Notes: generated by a model not told the origin, from the letters alone. A stretch of 64,000 bases of DNA from Prorocentrum cordatum (GCA_963575745.1 CAUYUJ010015282.1:674651-738650); one strand, 5' to 3'; shown: positions 17,980-30,439, counted from the stretch's first letter. Numbers and translations are program-made.

Positions 17980-20900
17980 AAGCCCAGTACTCCATGAGAG
18001 AAACGATGGATTCGCCATTCTGCACAGGGATCGCGGTCCGCGGTCTTTGCCGGGGATCAGAAATCAGGGATCAGGCCAGTTTCGCCGCCTGAAGTGCAAT
18101 GATGTGCATTGCAAGCGCTGTTGCGTGGCCCCAATGTGACCATGTGCCCCCCCCTGCGGAGCAATGGCCCCGATACGCTTTGACTTCAGAACGACCCTGG
18201 TGCGACCCTACGGCCCCAGCGCGAAGAACCGATGGCCTTCCGACTGTACTAAGGCTACCGCGTGACCCCGATTTTACCTTGAGCTGGCCCAGAGATGAGC
18301 CCACTAATCCGAGACGACTTCGAAAGCGCATGCCAAGTATGCCAATCATTGAGCAGCTGGAATGTCCAAGCGCAATCGCTGGTTGGACATTTCCTCTACT
18401 TCTGTGTTTTTCTCGTTCTCCTTTCCTGTCCCGTCTTACCCGGGCAGTTAGGGCGTTGGAATAAAGCGTTATTTGGTTTCGGAACGAGTCCAGGATCCAC
18501 CTCTGTGTTTCCTCACGCAGTTCTTCAGGCGATTGTGGTACATCTGGGCATCCAGGCGCCACAGGGGCTGAAAAACGTCGCCTCGCAGTTTATTCTTCAC
18601 AATAGGAAGACGTTGACCGTAAATACCCATTCTTGTCTTTGCCCTGCTATTGCTGCTGCTGCTATTCCTCCTGCATCCTCAACTCAGGGTGATAGCAGGT
18701 ACCCGCAGGGCGTCATCTTCTCCTGGCATCTGCGCCCGCGCATTTTGGCCCCCCGTCTCCCTAAGCCTGCTGTTAGTCGTCCTGATATGTTTCCATTCTC
18801 TCCGGTGCGCTCCTGAAGCGGCTTCGCTTTCGAGAGATTCAAGGTTGGCCTCTCGCCTTCGGAGGAGGCCAGTGGGAGGTCCGCGGAAGCCCGCGATAGT
18901 AGAACATGTGCCGCTCCACCAACGGAAGGCAGCGGAAGTAAGCGAACCAGCATATTTGGGAGATCCTGGGCCGGCCACGTGAAGTCTGAAAGGGGGTATT
19001 TCTGTCCCGTCATTTGTTGCATCAGTTGTCGTCCGGGTGGGCTATGATGGCCTCTGACAGCCCAGATAGCTTCACATTGCTTCGAGTCTTGGGTATCCTC
19101 GGATTGCTTCGGATGGCCGCGGGTAACCTCGGTTTTATTCGACTACAGCGTGGGTAGCCCATCCATTCTGGGGCAGAGAAGCCCCTCTCCGTCCCTTCGC
19201 TCCCCCCGCCCCCCGCCGAGCGTCCAGCCTCCTGGGCATCCCGAGGTTGTGAGCCGCACCCAGCTGCTCCTCGGCGGCGAGTGCTTGCGAGCAGACGCTA
19301 GGGTGTTCCGCCTGTCTTCCGCCTCGTTTCCGCGTTTCTTTCTGCTATGTCTGGGACGAGGAGTTGCTGCCAGAAGGGCGAGAAAAACCTGGCCATTCTG
19401 GGCTGTCCTTTGGAGCCAGCCGCTGCGCTTCTCACGCTGTCGGCCATATTTGACTTGCCTCTGCTGCCTCTGCGGTGGCGTCGTCGAAACATGCTGGTGC
19501 CATGGGGGTGAACGGAGCGGAGAAGTACCAGAGGTCGAGCCCTGGTTTGCTGTCTAGTGGCCCTCGGAAAGGCGAGATGAGAGCGCACGCGTCACTGTCA
19601 GGCAGCAGAGTGCGGAGGAGACGACAGGATGAGAATGGGGCCCTGATGAACATCATATGAAGAGAGCGCGCATGCCGTTGTCAGGGGGGACAGGGGGGCA
19701 CGAGCGCTTCGGGGAGTGGTCGGGAGGGGTCCGGCCCGAAGTGTCGCGTCTTTCGCATCGCGCCCGTACTGGGCGTTGTTCGGGCGGCACCAGGCGGGTG
19801 AAATGCGGCCCCCATACGAGGATGATTTGTAATCTAGCGACTACGATTATTATTGATACTTGTATTATACTTGTCCGTATTGTCATTCTTGTATTATTAT
19901 TGTTTTTATTATTCTTAGTTGGGGTATTATCCTTATTATTGTGCTGCTAATTCTGCTACGAATATTCGTAATATTCCTGGAAGGATGAAGGGAGGACAGG
20001 GAAAACGGGGGGCAGCTGCTTGTTTCGCGAGGACCATGTTTGCCAGGGGCGTCGACAGGAGGAGATTATGAAACCCGGGGAGGGAGATGGGTGAGGATGA
20101 AGGACGACGTTTGCGCGATGCTTGTTGTGTGTGTTGTACTTCTGTGCTCGCTAGAACTCAGCCGCTGCACGTGATCGTGATCGTCCCTTTCTTCGGCGGC
20201 CTTTCAGACTCTGCAACGTCCCAGGTCTACCAGTCTCAGTACCCTCCGTGGCACTCGAAACCCAGGATTCACCATCAGACAACGCACGATTCGACGAGCG
20301 CGCCGCGCCGTTTGATCATTCCAACTGAACGCACGCGAACGTGGGGGAACATGCGCCTGGAACGCAGGCGCCCCCCCCCGGGGAGGTACCCTGGCACGAT
20401 GAGGCGGAGGCGGAGTGAGAGGAAGATGAGGACTGGGGGGAGGACGAAGCGCTGGTCTGCCAGGTCTGCCAGAAGCTATGCCTGCATGCGGGCAACGATC
20501 ATTATAGGCTGCCACATGGTTGTTGGGCGTGGTAGGCTGGCAGGCGCTTGGCCGCCAATGGTAGCCCTGGCTCGCCGCACGACGTCCCGATCACATCACA
20601 GCATCGGTCCTGCTTCGCGCACCCTCCCCCGCCCCCCACGCCGGCTCGCCCAGGACTCGCCGGGCATGCTGCACGCGGTTCCGCGGGGGGGCATCTCGGT
20701 CCGTGGGGCGCGCTGCCGTCGGAAAGGTTGGTGGGCAGGGGTCTTGGTCGGCGTCGAGGGCACGAGGATACGAGCTCTTCGCTCTTCTCCCCACTCTCCC
20801 TTCCCGAACCTCCGGCGCGTGAGGGCCACTGCGCTCCTCGCGGTGCGCAGCGTGAAGCTAGCAGTCCTGGAAAAGCATGTTGTACCGTATTGGTTGCGAG

Positions 20901-21374
20901 GTCGTCGGCACTGGTCTGAATGGCCGTTGAGCAGGGAGCGATCGTCCTGCGACCGGTCTCGGCACTGCTGCGCAGTGCGTTGAGATTGTGAGCATGTGAT
21001 CTCTCGGCCCAGCGCCTTTTTTTTCAGTTCTGTGATCATCCGATTGCGCTTTGGAGTTCCAGGTCCGCTGTGACACGCGTCTGCGGATAGAGAAAGATCT
21101 TGAAATGGTAGGGGATGGGTAGGAGGGTAGAATGTCAGATCTGGCGCGAACGCGCCTGACTCGCCTCCCCCCCCTCTCTCCCCCTCCTTCCTGTTCCTCG
21201 GGCCCCCATCCGAGCATCTCCTCCACAATTACTCAATATGAATACTACTCTCCCTCTTCCCCTGATGACGGTTTGAAAGTGTCCGACCCCCCCCCCCCCC
21301 GCGTATTGTTTTTTGCACACAGGTTTCCCCGGAGTTGGATTTTCGCCTGCATTTTTTTTCAAAATGCTGCTCTC
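17980..21374. other. No gene recognised (3.4 kb)
   Basis: A pyrimidine-rich area lies at 18410-18450 and an AT-rich, TTA-like imperfect repeat at 19830-19980. Frames in 20087-20983 are open but Arg-rich and unrecognised. Confidence 0.5.
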
Positions 21375-21560
21375 GCTGAGGCGCCGGCCTCATTTTCGGA
21401 CCCCGCTCGTTCCGAATCGTGCTCCCGCTGCAGCGCTGGCCTCATTCCCGTGCTTCCGCTCGTTCCGAATCGTGCTCCCGCTGCAGCGCTGGCCTCATTT
21501 CCGCGCTTCCGCTCGTTTCGGCTCGTGCTCCCGCTGCAGCGCTGGCGTCATTTCTCGTGC
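21375..21560. repeat. 53-bp minisatellite, about 3.5 copies
   Basis: CTGCAG landmarks at 21428, 21481 and 21534 are exactly 53 bp apart. The unit contains CTGGCCTCATTNCCG and CGCTCGTTCCGAATCGTGCT. A partial unit precedes them. Confidence 0.95.
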
Positions 21561-21960
21561 CATGCCACGGCATGCAATGCAATACTAGGTTGGTACTACG
21601 CTTTGCGGTGCTCTTCTACGCCATGCCATGCCGTGCTCTACAATGCATCGCGTACCCTTTCGGGATCATTGCCCTGCTCGACATCCGACTGTGCGAGTAG
21701 AGAGGGGATCTGCGCCATGGTAAGGGATGGGAGGGAGGGGTAGGATGTCAGATATGACGCGAGCGCACATAGCTTGCCTCTCCCCCTCCCCCTCTTCCCC
21801 CCGCTCTCCCCATCTCGCCTCTCCTCCTCGCCGTCCTCCTCACCGTTCTCCCCGATCCTCTGCCTCCCCCTCCTCCTCTCCCCGGGTCCCCCGTGCGAGC
21901 ATCTCCTCGCCCGGCGCCCCTGCAGTTCAGGGGGCCTCCTGGCCGAAGGTTTGCACAGGA
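21561..21960. other. No gene; pyrimidine-rich stretch
   Basis: CATGCCATGCC-type short palindromic sequence near 21560-21640, then C/T-rich sequence (21770-21900) leading to the GGA tract. Confidence 0.5.
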
Positions 21961-22330
21961 GAAGGGAGGAGGAGGAGGAGGAGGAGGAGGAGGAGGAGGA
22001 GGAGGAGGAGGAGGAGGAGGAGGAGGAGGAGGAGGAGGAGGAGGAGGAGGAGGAGGAGGAGGAGGAGTGCGACGGAAGCCGAGGAGAGGGAGGAGTAGGA
22101 GGATGGAGAAGGATGACAAGAAAGGGCAGAGAGGAGGATCATGAGAAAATTGAGCAATCATGTTTAGGAGGGAGAATAGGAACAGGAAGAGTCACAATCG
22201 GAGAACGAGGAGATGGAGGAGGAAGACAGCGAGGACGGGGACGAGGAGTTGGACAACATTGAGGCGGGAGGAGGGCAAGGATAAAGCAAGGACTCAAGAA
22301 GAGGAAGATGAGGGGGAAGGCGCGATTCAG
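21961..22330. repeat. (GGA)n tract followed by purine-rich sequence
   Basis: About 35 uninterrupted GGA triplets (21965-22068), then interrupted GA-rich DNA. Long Glu, Gly and Arg frames are artefacts. Confidence 0.97.
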
Positions 22331-22678
22331 GAGGCGCAGTAAGGAGAAAGGAGTGGCTGAAAAGGGGTAGTGATGATTGAGTGGAGGGGGGGGCAGAGGA
22401 CAAGGGGAGGAGCAGGAGGCGGTGGAGAACGTGTAAGGGCAGGGCGATGCTTTCCGCCGGCCAGCGGACCGCAGCCGATTGGCCGAGGGAGCGTACTTGA
22501 TTAGTTATGTATAAAGATGTTTGTGTGCTTGCGCTGTTTGCGTTTTCTTTGTCTGTTTGATTGTTTGGGTCATTTGTCCTTAAAGAAAACTGAAGAGGAC
22601 AAGGCGTCGAACACCTCCAGATGCCACTAGACTTCGTAAGAACCTTTCAGACATCACACTACCCCTCCTCCTTCTCTA
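22331..22678. other. No gene seen
   Basis: Mixed sequence with one lower-GC patch (22490-22600) and no recognisable motif. Confidence 0.5.
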
Positions 22679-22847
22679 TCATCGTTCCTCCTGTTTCTGT
22701 TCCTCCTCCACCTCCTCCTCCTCCTCCTCCTCCTCCTCCTCCTCCTCCTCCTCCTCCCTCTTCTTGACGGTGGAAGAAGTGGAGGAGGAGGTGGAGGGCG
22801 AGGGCGAGGCGTCGAACCCGTTCTTCAGCGTCTTCCAGTTGCCCTCC
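22679..22847 (-). CDS. Possible C-terminal exon of an unidentified protein with an acidic tail
   Basis: On the minus strand an acceptor-like GCGAGCAG precedes 22847. The frame then reads EGNWKTLKNGFDASPSPSTS, a Ser/Thr run, VKKR, a run of Glu encoded by the (TCC)n tract at 22690-22760, and stops at 22679. The first 15 residues look like real protein; the acidic tail may be simple repeat. Family unknown. Confidence 0.3.
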
Positions 22848-23790
22848 CTGCTCGCAGAGGCTCCTGGGGGAGGGCTGCTCTCGGCGCCCTGGCTGACAGG
22901 GACTGGGTCCGCCTCCTCCTTCGTCCCTTGCTTGTTAGGACCTCGGAGAAGGGCCCGCATCGAGAGAGCAACACCCGCACATCTTGGCACCATGTTGGCC
23001 GCACGGGCCCCTGGGAAGCGGAACCTCGCGTGCAGCTTCAGCATTCGACGGAGCACGAACCTTCAGGGACGGCGCCCCTCTTTGGGCGACGTACTTTCTC
23101 GTCCCTCAGCCTCGCTGGAGATTTAACCACGTCCAACATAGTCGTGCGAACTCCCTTCTGGAGGGTGCAGCTACTTTAGCATGGAATGCCAGGCTACACC
23201 CCCAATGGGGTAGGACCACTACCTCATCAGATGGCGTACACTACTGCTATGGTTGTGATTCCCCGGGTCAGATGGCACACGTGTACGAACCGAGCTCTTG
23301 TTGAGGGCAACGGAGGAATACTTGCAGAGGGGCCCAACCAAAATGGCACACGACCCGCACGAGGCTCAGTCGGGGAGGCGCAGGCAGATGGCCCCGCCCC
23401 GCCCGCGGTAGTGCCATCTGCCTGTGCTGCATCGCCCCTCGGCGGTCGGGCCGTTCAGATGGGGCGTTCCAACAAGGGCCTTGCCTTCGAGGATCGAAGG
23501 TGTTGTCATCTCTTCCGCGGCGGAAGGCGGCGGAAGGGCGACGGAAGGTCGCCGGAAGTACAACGAGGCCGCCTCCGCCGTCGGTAGCTCGGTGGAAGTA
23601 AAGCATGTGCCGTCAAGGGATGAAAACGTTTCTGGGCTCAGAGTTTCCGAAATCGCCCATATGGGGAGGGGACGGCCCCCTGCTGGGGCCGTCCTGACTG
23701 GGCGCGCGTGCGCGGGAGCCAGCCGTGGCGACGAGAAGCCCCCGATAGCTACAGAGAGGACGAAACCCGCCAGGGAGGGCCGCTGGTGTC
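22848..23790. other. No gene recognised
   Basis: GGAAGG-type short repeats at 23510-23600; otherwise featureless. No conserved domain seen in any frame. Confidence 0.5.
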
Positions 23791-23998
23791 TCGACCAGCC
23801 CTCCGCCTCCTCCTCTTCCTCCTCGTCTTCCTCCTTCTCCTCCTCCTCCTTCTCCTCCTCCTCCTCGTCTGTCCCTTCAGGGATTCGTTCACTCCTCCTC
23901 GTCCTCCTCCTCCTCCTCCTTCTCTTCTTCCTCCTCCTCCTCCTCCTCCTCCTCCTCCTCCTCCTCCTCCTCCTCCTCCTCCTCCTCCCTGTCCGCCT
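23791..23998. repeat. (TCC)n / (CTT) pyrimidine tract
   Basis: Long TCC run with TCTTCC and TCGTCC interruptions; poly-Leu, poly-Ser and poly-Pro frames are artefacts. Confidence 0.97.
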
Positions 23999-24129
23999 CC
24001 GCCGCCGTCCCCTCCTGATGGGAGGGTGACATCGCAGGCGTGTGCCATCCGATTGACCCCCCGCTCCCCCGCCCCCCCCCCCCTCCTGTTGCATCTCCCC
24101 TCTTGGGGGAGGGTCACGAGGGCTGCACG

Positions 24130-24195
24130 AGGCCCATATATACGTATAAATGTATGTGTATATATATATGTATATATACACATATTTATTCACAA
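24130..24195. repeat. (TA)n-rich microsatellite
   Basis: ATATATACGTATAAATGTAT and TATATATATATG repeats; a strikingly AT-rich island in GC-rich DNA. Confidence 0.9.
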
Positions 24196-24479
24196 TACTG
24201 CATCGGCGCTTCGCGCCATGCGCCTTGGTCCGATAAGTGGACGGTGCAGGCAGACTGAGAGAGGTAAGCCGATCAAGACAAACATCGTTTTGTGGTGGCC
24301 GACGTCGCCATCACTGTGGTTACATTTTGTTTATTGTTCCTTTCCTTTTTTGTCTTAGTCCACGTTCTCTTGCTCATTATCGAGTGAATTGGTACACGAA
24401 GGCTTCTTCGTCCTCTTCTGATTCGTTCGCGGAAGCTCCTTCGTGGCGAATCTCTGGAGAGCTTCGTGGAAGCATTGTT
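24196..24479. other. No gene seen
   Basis: Low-GC sequence (24290-24370) with no motif, leading into a degenerate satellite. Confidence 0.5.
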
Positions 24480-25390
24480 AGGGCTCATTGGGAGCTCGTA
24501 GAGGCGGCCATGGCGCCTTTAGGCGACCAGTGGGGAGATCCTCGAGCCACCACACCGGGAGTCGCGGTTCCAGATCACGTGCTGCATTGGTGGGGAAGTT
24601 GTTTTGAAGACAATTTGGGGCCGTGGTGAGGCCGCCCGTGGGCAGTTTGGGGACCGTCTTGGGCCCTCGTGGGGCCCTCTCGGGCTGTCAGGAAGCCCGT
24701 CTGGCTTGTCTTGGAGCGGTTTTCGGTGTTTCCCCCAGCCATCTCGGACGCTTGGGAGCCTGAATGGGCGAGCATCCGAACATTCAAAAGCCATTGAAAA
24801 ATCAATGTTTTCCCTAGTTTCGAGCGCCTCTTCAAAATGACATTCGGGCCTTGTTCGGGCGTCCAGCGGGGGTCTGGGCCGCTTGATGCCATCTTCGATC
24901 GTTTTGGGCGTCTCTTGGGCCTTGTGCCGGTTGTCGTGCAATCATTTTGGGCCAGTCGTGGGGCCGCCTGTGGGAAGTTTGGCGGCCATCTTGGGCCCTC
25001 ATGTGACCGTGTTGGGGTGTCTGGAGGCCCGCTTGCGCCGTCTCGGAGCGGACTTCACTGGTTCTCCAGCGTTCTCGGACGCTTGGAGGCCCGAGTAACG
25101 AGTATCCGAACATCGAGCGAAAAACAATGCAACATCAATCTATTGTTAGGGTCGAACGCCTCGTGGGGGTGACATTCGAGCCGTCTTCGGGCGTCTGGCG
25201 GGGGTCAAGGGCAACGTGAAACCATCTTCGGCCGCCTTGGGCGTCTCATGGGCCTTGCGCCGACCGTCTTGGGACTGCCACCCGCCTGCGTGCACGTCTT
25301 GGCAGGGATTGCTAGACCGCCCCGCGGTGCCAGGGAGGGCGTCTGGCCAGCCCGAAGAGTCCCACATTCTTTCGGGGGGGGGGCCTTTTT
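24480..25390. repeat. Degenerate GCCGTCTTGG-type satellite, block 1
   Basis: Recurrent short phrases such as TTGGGGCCG, GTCTTGGGCC and GGAGGCC over ~900 bp, with two AT-rich punctuations carrying AATCAATG or ACATCAAT (about 24795 and 25125) like those in the 54-57 kb block. Antisense frames give Pro/Arg/Lys repeats. Confidence 0.8.
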
Positions 25391-25427
25391 TGTTTCTGGG
25401 GTCCCCGGCCGTATCAGAATATATGAG

Positions 25428-25492
25428 TAGGGATCTATTTACATATATATATATATACAGATAGATATACATATACATATACATATAGCATG
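25428..25492. repeat. (TA)n / (ATAC)n microsatellite
   Basis: TATATATATATATACAG followed by ATACATATACATATACATAT; together with 24130-24195 it brackets the satellite block. Confidence 0.9.
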
Positions 25493-25504
25493 GGAGAAGG
25501 ATGA

Positions 25505-25585
25505 GCCAGGTGAGAGGAGGAGGTGGAGATCGAGGAGGAGGAGGACGAGGAGGAAGAGGGAGGAGGAGGAGGAGGGGGAGGCGGC
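25505..25585. repeat. (GGA)n tract
   Basis: Interrupted GGA run with CGA and AGA variants. Confidence 0.9.
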
Positions 25586-25774
25586 TTCGATCCCCAGCGA
25601 TCGGCGGTTCGTCCGCCAGCTACGGAACAGTCGATGGAGGTATGTCCAGGGGCTCCATGGGGCCCAGTGGCCCATACACGTTGAGATGCACTTTGATTCT
25701 TGCTCCCGCTCCAGGCACCTCCGCGAGTTGATCATGCGCGGCTCCCCCCTGGGAAGCCCTCACATGTGACCGAG

Positions 25775-26070
25775 GGGTCGTGTCCGCGCCTCGGCCCTGG
25801 CTACCTCCTCCATTGGGCCAAGGGCGCCCATGCCCTGACCAGAGCAGAACGAGACAACCCAAGTGTAATCAAATGGGCCGCCTGGGTCTGAGTCCATCTT
25901 CCCGCCCCCCTCTCGGAGATCGCGCCGCTGCCCCGGCTACCTCCTCCGTCGGGCCAAGGGTGCCCAGACCCTTCCCGAGAAGATAGCACATCGGCCGCCG
26001 CTTCGCTCGTGTACACCCCTCGGGCCAAGGTCCGTCTTCAGCTGACACAAGGTCCGTCTTCGCCAATAGA
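25775..26070. repeat. Direct repeat pair, ~130-bp spacing
   Basis: GGCTACCTCCTCCNTNGGGCCAAGGGNGCCCA occurs at about 25798 and 25936, with GAC-GGTCCGTCTTC repeats at 26030 and 26052. No coding motif. Confidence 0.7.
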
Positions 26071-26640
26071 GGGCGCGGGCAGATGGCACTCGACGTCCCA
26101 GGGCACGCGAGCGGTTACGCCATGTCATGGTACCCCCCCTTGCATCTGAGGCAAGGAGCAAGGAGGGGGAGGGGTTCCGCTAACATGGCGTATTCGCTCG
26201 AGCTGTCCCTAGTTTGGGGGGGACCAGGCCGGGTTTCCAATCACATGGCGCATGCACGAGTGACGTTTCACAAACGCCTACTGAGTGTGACCGGGTAAAA
26301 TCGTTATTCGTCAAGTGTGGGACATTCGGAGGGTCTTAAGCCAATGGGCACTTGGCACCCGCTTCCTGCTTTGCCCCTACCCTCTCATTACACCTCCCCC
26401 CTTCCTTCTCAGCTTTCTCTTATATCCTCTGTCCTCTCTCATCTGTCACTCTTTCATACATCTGCACACCACTGTCCATGTTGTACACTGCCGTAGACGC
26501 AGCATGTGCACGTCATTAGCCGCTAGCCCACCAGGCAGCCCCTCTTGCACTGCTCAAAAAAACGGCAGACGCAAATGGGGCACCCCCTGTGCAATTTTGA
26601 TGAACTTCTGCATGCAGAGAAGAGGGAGGCAAGGTGGCGG
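26071..26640. other. No gene recognised
   Basis: Mixed sequence with a pyrimidine-rich stretch at 26380-26450; no motif. Confidence 0.5.
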
Positions 26641-26697
26641 AGCAGAGAGGGAAGCAAGAGGGGGAGGAGGAGGAGGAGGAGGAGGAGGAGGCGGACC
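26640..26697. repeat. (GGA)n tract
   Basis: Purine run abutting the second dispersed-repeat copy at the same place as in copy 1. Confidence 0.95.
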
Positions 26698-27385
26698 AGT
26701 GTAAACCCAAGAGGCATCAACGATGTTGGAATAAGCCCTCCAAGCTTCCTCTTCATCGGCCCCTACAACGGTTCATTTCCATTGAGGAAGCTGCCTCGTT
26801 GGAAGGCAACCGCTTGAAGACCCTGCAGCATGCTAGAACATTGGTCTCGGGATCCCAACGCCACGGATCAGCCTGATTGTTGCGTGTTGGTGGTTTAGAA
26901 TCGTGCCAGGACGCCATCCGTGGGACTTCAACACAGCGAATCATTGTAACTGCTGCGCCCGCGTAATCATGAATCCTTTCAAAACAGCATTTCTGGTACG
27001 TTGATGATGGGAACCCGTGAAACTCTGTCAAGTTTTTACAACGAATGTGCGCGGCGCTAAGGCGAGAGCCACATTTTGAAAAGGAGCCGCCCTCAATCCG
27101 TGAAGCCCTGGCACATTCTTAAATCGAATGTGCGCCGCGCTAGGGCGGGAGTCGAGCCACATTTTGAAAACGACCCGCTCTCAATCCGTGAAGCTCTTGC
27201 AAAGTTCTAAAACGACTGTGCGCCGCGCTGAGGCGAGAGCCACATTTTGAAAACCACCCGCCCTCCATTTGTGAAGCTGTTGCACATCTTAAGCTTCAGA
27301 GCCATACGCGGCGAGGAAGCCTCAGGCGAAACGCCCGGCCCGCCCTGAGAACTGGCCTCAGGGTGCGACATGGGGAAGTGACTTA
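26698..27385. repeat. Dispersed repeat, copy 2, with three ~83-bp tandem units
   Basis: Same head as 11646 onward (CCAGTGTAAACCCAAGAG), tandem units with cores at about 27047, 27130 and 27219, and the AGGCGAAACGCCCGGCCCGC tail at 27324. It has fewer internal units than copy 1. The minus-strand frame again reads VFKRLPSNEAASSMEMNRCR and, after a shift, MKRKLGG. Bracketed by GGA tracts. Confidence 0.85.
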
Positions 27386-27394
27386 CAAGGAGAA

Positions 27395-27455
27395 AGAATG
27401 GAGGAGGAGAAGGAGGAGGAGGAGGAGGAGGGGGAGGAGGAGGAGGAGGGCGGCC
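27395..27455. repeat. (GGA)n tract
   Basis: Purine run following the dispersed repeat, as in copy 1. Confidence 0.95.
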
Positions 27456-28814
27456 CGCACCTCACGAGGCAGCCACACACACCCTGGCCACCGCCCCATG
27501 ACAACGCAAAGCGGCGTCACGACCCCAGCTTGCGGTTTGCGGCACAATTACCGCCATCGCTCAGCGGTTTCGCAGCAGCGTGCCCGCTGTGCTGAGAAAC
27601 GCCCGCTGCGGGAGGATATCAGCTCGCAGCTGGTCCAAACTCAAGCGCGGCTGCAAGAGACGCTAATTACGTTTGAGGGCGAGGGTTCAGTTTTCCAGGG
27701 TGCTTCTTCGCGAAAGCTCAGCCAGTCCAGGCCCCTGCGAGAGGATGGGCCAACGAGCCAGCCCTGGGAAATCCAGTCGGGGATCTGCACTCTTACTATA
27801 TGTGCTTACCCTCGCGCTGGTGAAGCTTCGGGGACATGATCAACGAAGGCGCTCGCGAAGTGGGCTGGCCATGCTGCATCCATTTTTTCACATGCCACAT
27901 ACTATCGTGGGTTCGGCCGTGGTGGATCAGGATTCACCTGCCGTTAGTTTGATCCTCTTCGGGGCCATCGTGGAGCACGGTGGATGTGGACACCAGAGCA
28001 CTTGTCTTGCCTTGTCGCTCCCGCCTTGATGAGGTCGGCGGATATCAGTTTGCGCGGTTGCCTCGTGCAGCGCGCTGCACCCAAGCTGACCGCCAATGCG
28101 GGTGCAAGGCGCAAGCGACCGACGGCCCATCGCCCTGACGCAATTAATTCGAAGTCGTTGATTATGGCTCCTTGTGTGACGCAGTCAGCATACATAAGTT
28201 CGCCAACACTTTACGTTTCCTTGGGACACCCGTATGCTAATTTATTCTTGTGCGTGGACGGGATCGGAAGGGGTGTTTTGTTTGCGGCCAGATGCTCAGT
28301 GCGTCGCGCGTCTGGTGTGCGCAGTTCCTGGTCCTCTGATGGCCCAGGCGTCAGCACATATACTGAGGTCCTTGGCAAAGTCGGGCGATTTGGTTGTGGT
28401 TGTCCGGCTTATTCGCGGATTCTTTCGGATGCAAGCCCACTGTTCCAAATGGACTTGGGTTTGTTTCAGAAATCGTTTGGCCAGCTTGGCCTGCACAGAG
28501 AGGCAAACCATTGGAGGCAGTGTGACTAGGTCGCGCGATCTTTGTGTTGGCAAGTGTCCGTATTCTTACGGCCAGCTTGCAAACCAACAAGCATTGCCAT
28601 CATTTCGCCGGCATGCACTGTTTTTTATGGCCTCGTTTTGGGCAGCGGGGGGTCTGGTTTGTTGGAGCGGTGGAGCGGCTTCTTAAACCGATGTATGTGT
28701 GTATTTGTTGTGTGCATGTGTGTGTGGGGGGGTCCGGATTGTTAAAGATCATTCGCGTGTTTATTACACATGTCCCAGCTTAAACTTATGAGCACGTCGA
28801 ATACAATTTATTGT
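27456..28814. other. No gene recognised; one 181-codon open frame
   Basis: A plus frame is open at 27984-28529 and another at 28234-28686. Neither shows a known motif, and codon use is not distinctive. LVQTQARLQETLITFEGEGS at about 27630-27690 looks protein-like but stands alone. GT-rich microsatellite at 28690-28735. Confidence 0.45.
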
Positions 28815-29130
28815 TATTGATTGCGACTCCCATGCGAAGCACAATCATCACGAGCATCTTCAGCATGATGAACATCATATTCAGCATTGACAGCATCATC
28901 ACATCACATCACCGCCTTCGTCGCCATCATCATCACCATGATCGCCGCCATCATCATCCTCCTACTCCTCCTGATCATCATCATCAACATCATTATCACC
29001 ATCAGCATCATCACCATCGCCATCATCACCTTCACCAACATCATCATCAGCATCATCGCCATATTCATCGTCATCATCATCATCATCATCATCATCAGCA
29101 TCAACATCATCATCATCACCACCAGCACAC
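28815..29130. repeat. (CAT)n/(ATC)n microsatellite, imperfect
   Basis: CATCATCATCACCATC-type sequence giving poly-His and poly-Ile frames. Confidence 0.97.
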
Positions 29131-29580
29131 GTGGGCCACACTGGCTCAGGCTCTATGCTCGCAGTGCATAGCCGTTACCATCGCTTTCGCCAATGTGGTT
29201 GGCATCATGGCTTACGGGTGCAATTCCGCCAGGAGGCCAGAATAGCAGGGCGTCCCCCCCGGTGGTCCGACTGGAAAGTTCAGTTTCCCAGGACGGGGGG
29301 TCCAGTTTTCAAGGGGGGTCGCTTATTCAAAGAATTCCAGCAGTTCTTGCTGTGATTGCATGGCCTCCGCGCGACCAGAAGCCGCGCGGAAGAGCGCCTT
29401 GGCACCGCTCGCACGCCGCCCACAGTTAAGCGGTTGGCCAGCCCTCGAGGTTCTGTCAGCGCCCCCCCCCCCGGGCGCGCCCGCAGGCGGCGCGGAAGAA
29501 CGCGGAGCACCGCGCCCGCGCCGCCCCAGCTGCTCCCGCGCCGCCCGACGCCAGCCCAGTCGCCGAGGACTTGCTCCCGG
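29131..29580. other. No gene assigned; GC-rich with possible minus-strand exon
   Basis: A minus-strand frame reads ASGAKALFRAASGRAEAMQS and ends QQELLEFFE at about 29335. It is helical and protein-like, but no family or splice site is clear. Confidence 0.3.
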
Positions 29581-29662
29581 CCTTGCCGCCGCCGCCGCCG
29601 ATTCCGCTGCCGCCGCCGTCGCCGTTGTCGTCGTCGTCGTCAACATCGACACCGTCGTCGTA

Positions 29663-29709
<47 letters not shown>

Positions 29710-29985
29710 CGTGACTGCTGTGGTCGTCGTCATCGTCGTCGTTGTTATCACCAGTGCCGTCGTGGTCACCACTGTCGTCGTGGACGTGCTGGTGGTCGTC
29801 GTCGTCATTGCCACCATCACCGTGATCGCCATTGTTGCTGTCACCGCCGTCACAGTCGTCGTCATTGTCGCTGGCCTCGCCGCCGCCGTCGTCGTCGTAG
29901 CTGCCCTTGCCGCCGCCACAGCCGTTGTCGTCGTCGTTGTCGCCGCCGACGTCGTCGACAGTGGTGTCGTCGTCATTCCTCGTTG
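29581..29985. repeat. (GTC)n/(GCC)n microsatellite region
   Basis: GTCGTCGTCG runs with GCCGCCGCC and CACCATCACC interruptions; Val, Ala, Ser and Arg repeat frames are artefacts. Confidence 0.97.
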
Positions 29986-30064
29986 TCTCCCCCCTCCCTC
30001 GGGCCATGGCTATTCTGGCGTTGCCGTGGTTCCACGAGAGGGCCGAAAAGCGCCCCAATGCTTC

Positions 30065-30112
30065 AATTCTCCTCTTCCTCCTGCTCCTCCTCCTCCTCCT
30101 CCTCCTCCTCGC
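30065..30112. repeat. (TCC)n tract
   Basis: Short pyrimidine run in otherwise featureless sequence (29986-30430), where no gene was found. Confidence 0.95.
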
Positions 30113-30439
30113 GGTCAGGCCAGGGTATCTAACGCCCCTGCCACCGCAGCCAATCGGTGCAGCCTGGTCGCCGTGCGGCACTTCCTGAATGAGGTGTGCC
30201 ACCGATGATGATTCGGAGGCGCGGCCCCTCGGCTGGAGCCTCTCACCAGCTTGGTGTCAGCGATCGTGTCGCAGGCACACCACTGGCCGTGTCTGTGGGG
30301 TTGTGGGGGTCCGGGCGTTTGCAACGCTCCGTGTTGCTGGCGGGGCTGGGTTCAGTATCGCATAGCCGATCCCCCTACACACCAGGCCATGGTATCTCAG
30401 CCCCACCATGCCCGTCGACCGCACCTCCCTTCCTTCCGC

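Noticed and set aside
22201-22330. Acidic/basic protein after the GGA tract
   Set aside because: Purine-rich composition alone explains the Arg/Glu/Lys frames.
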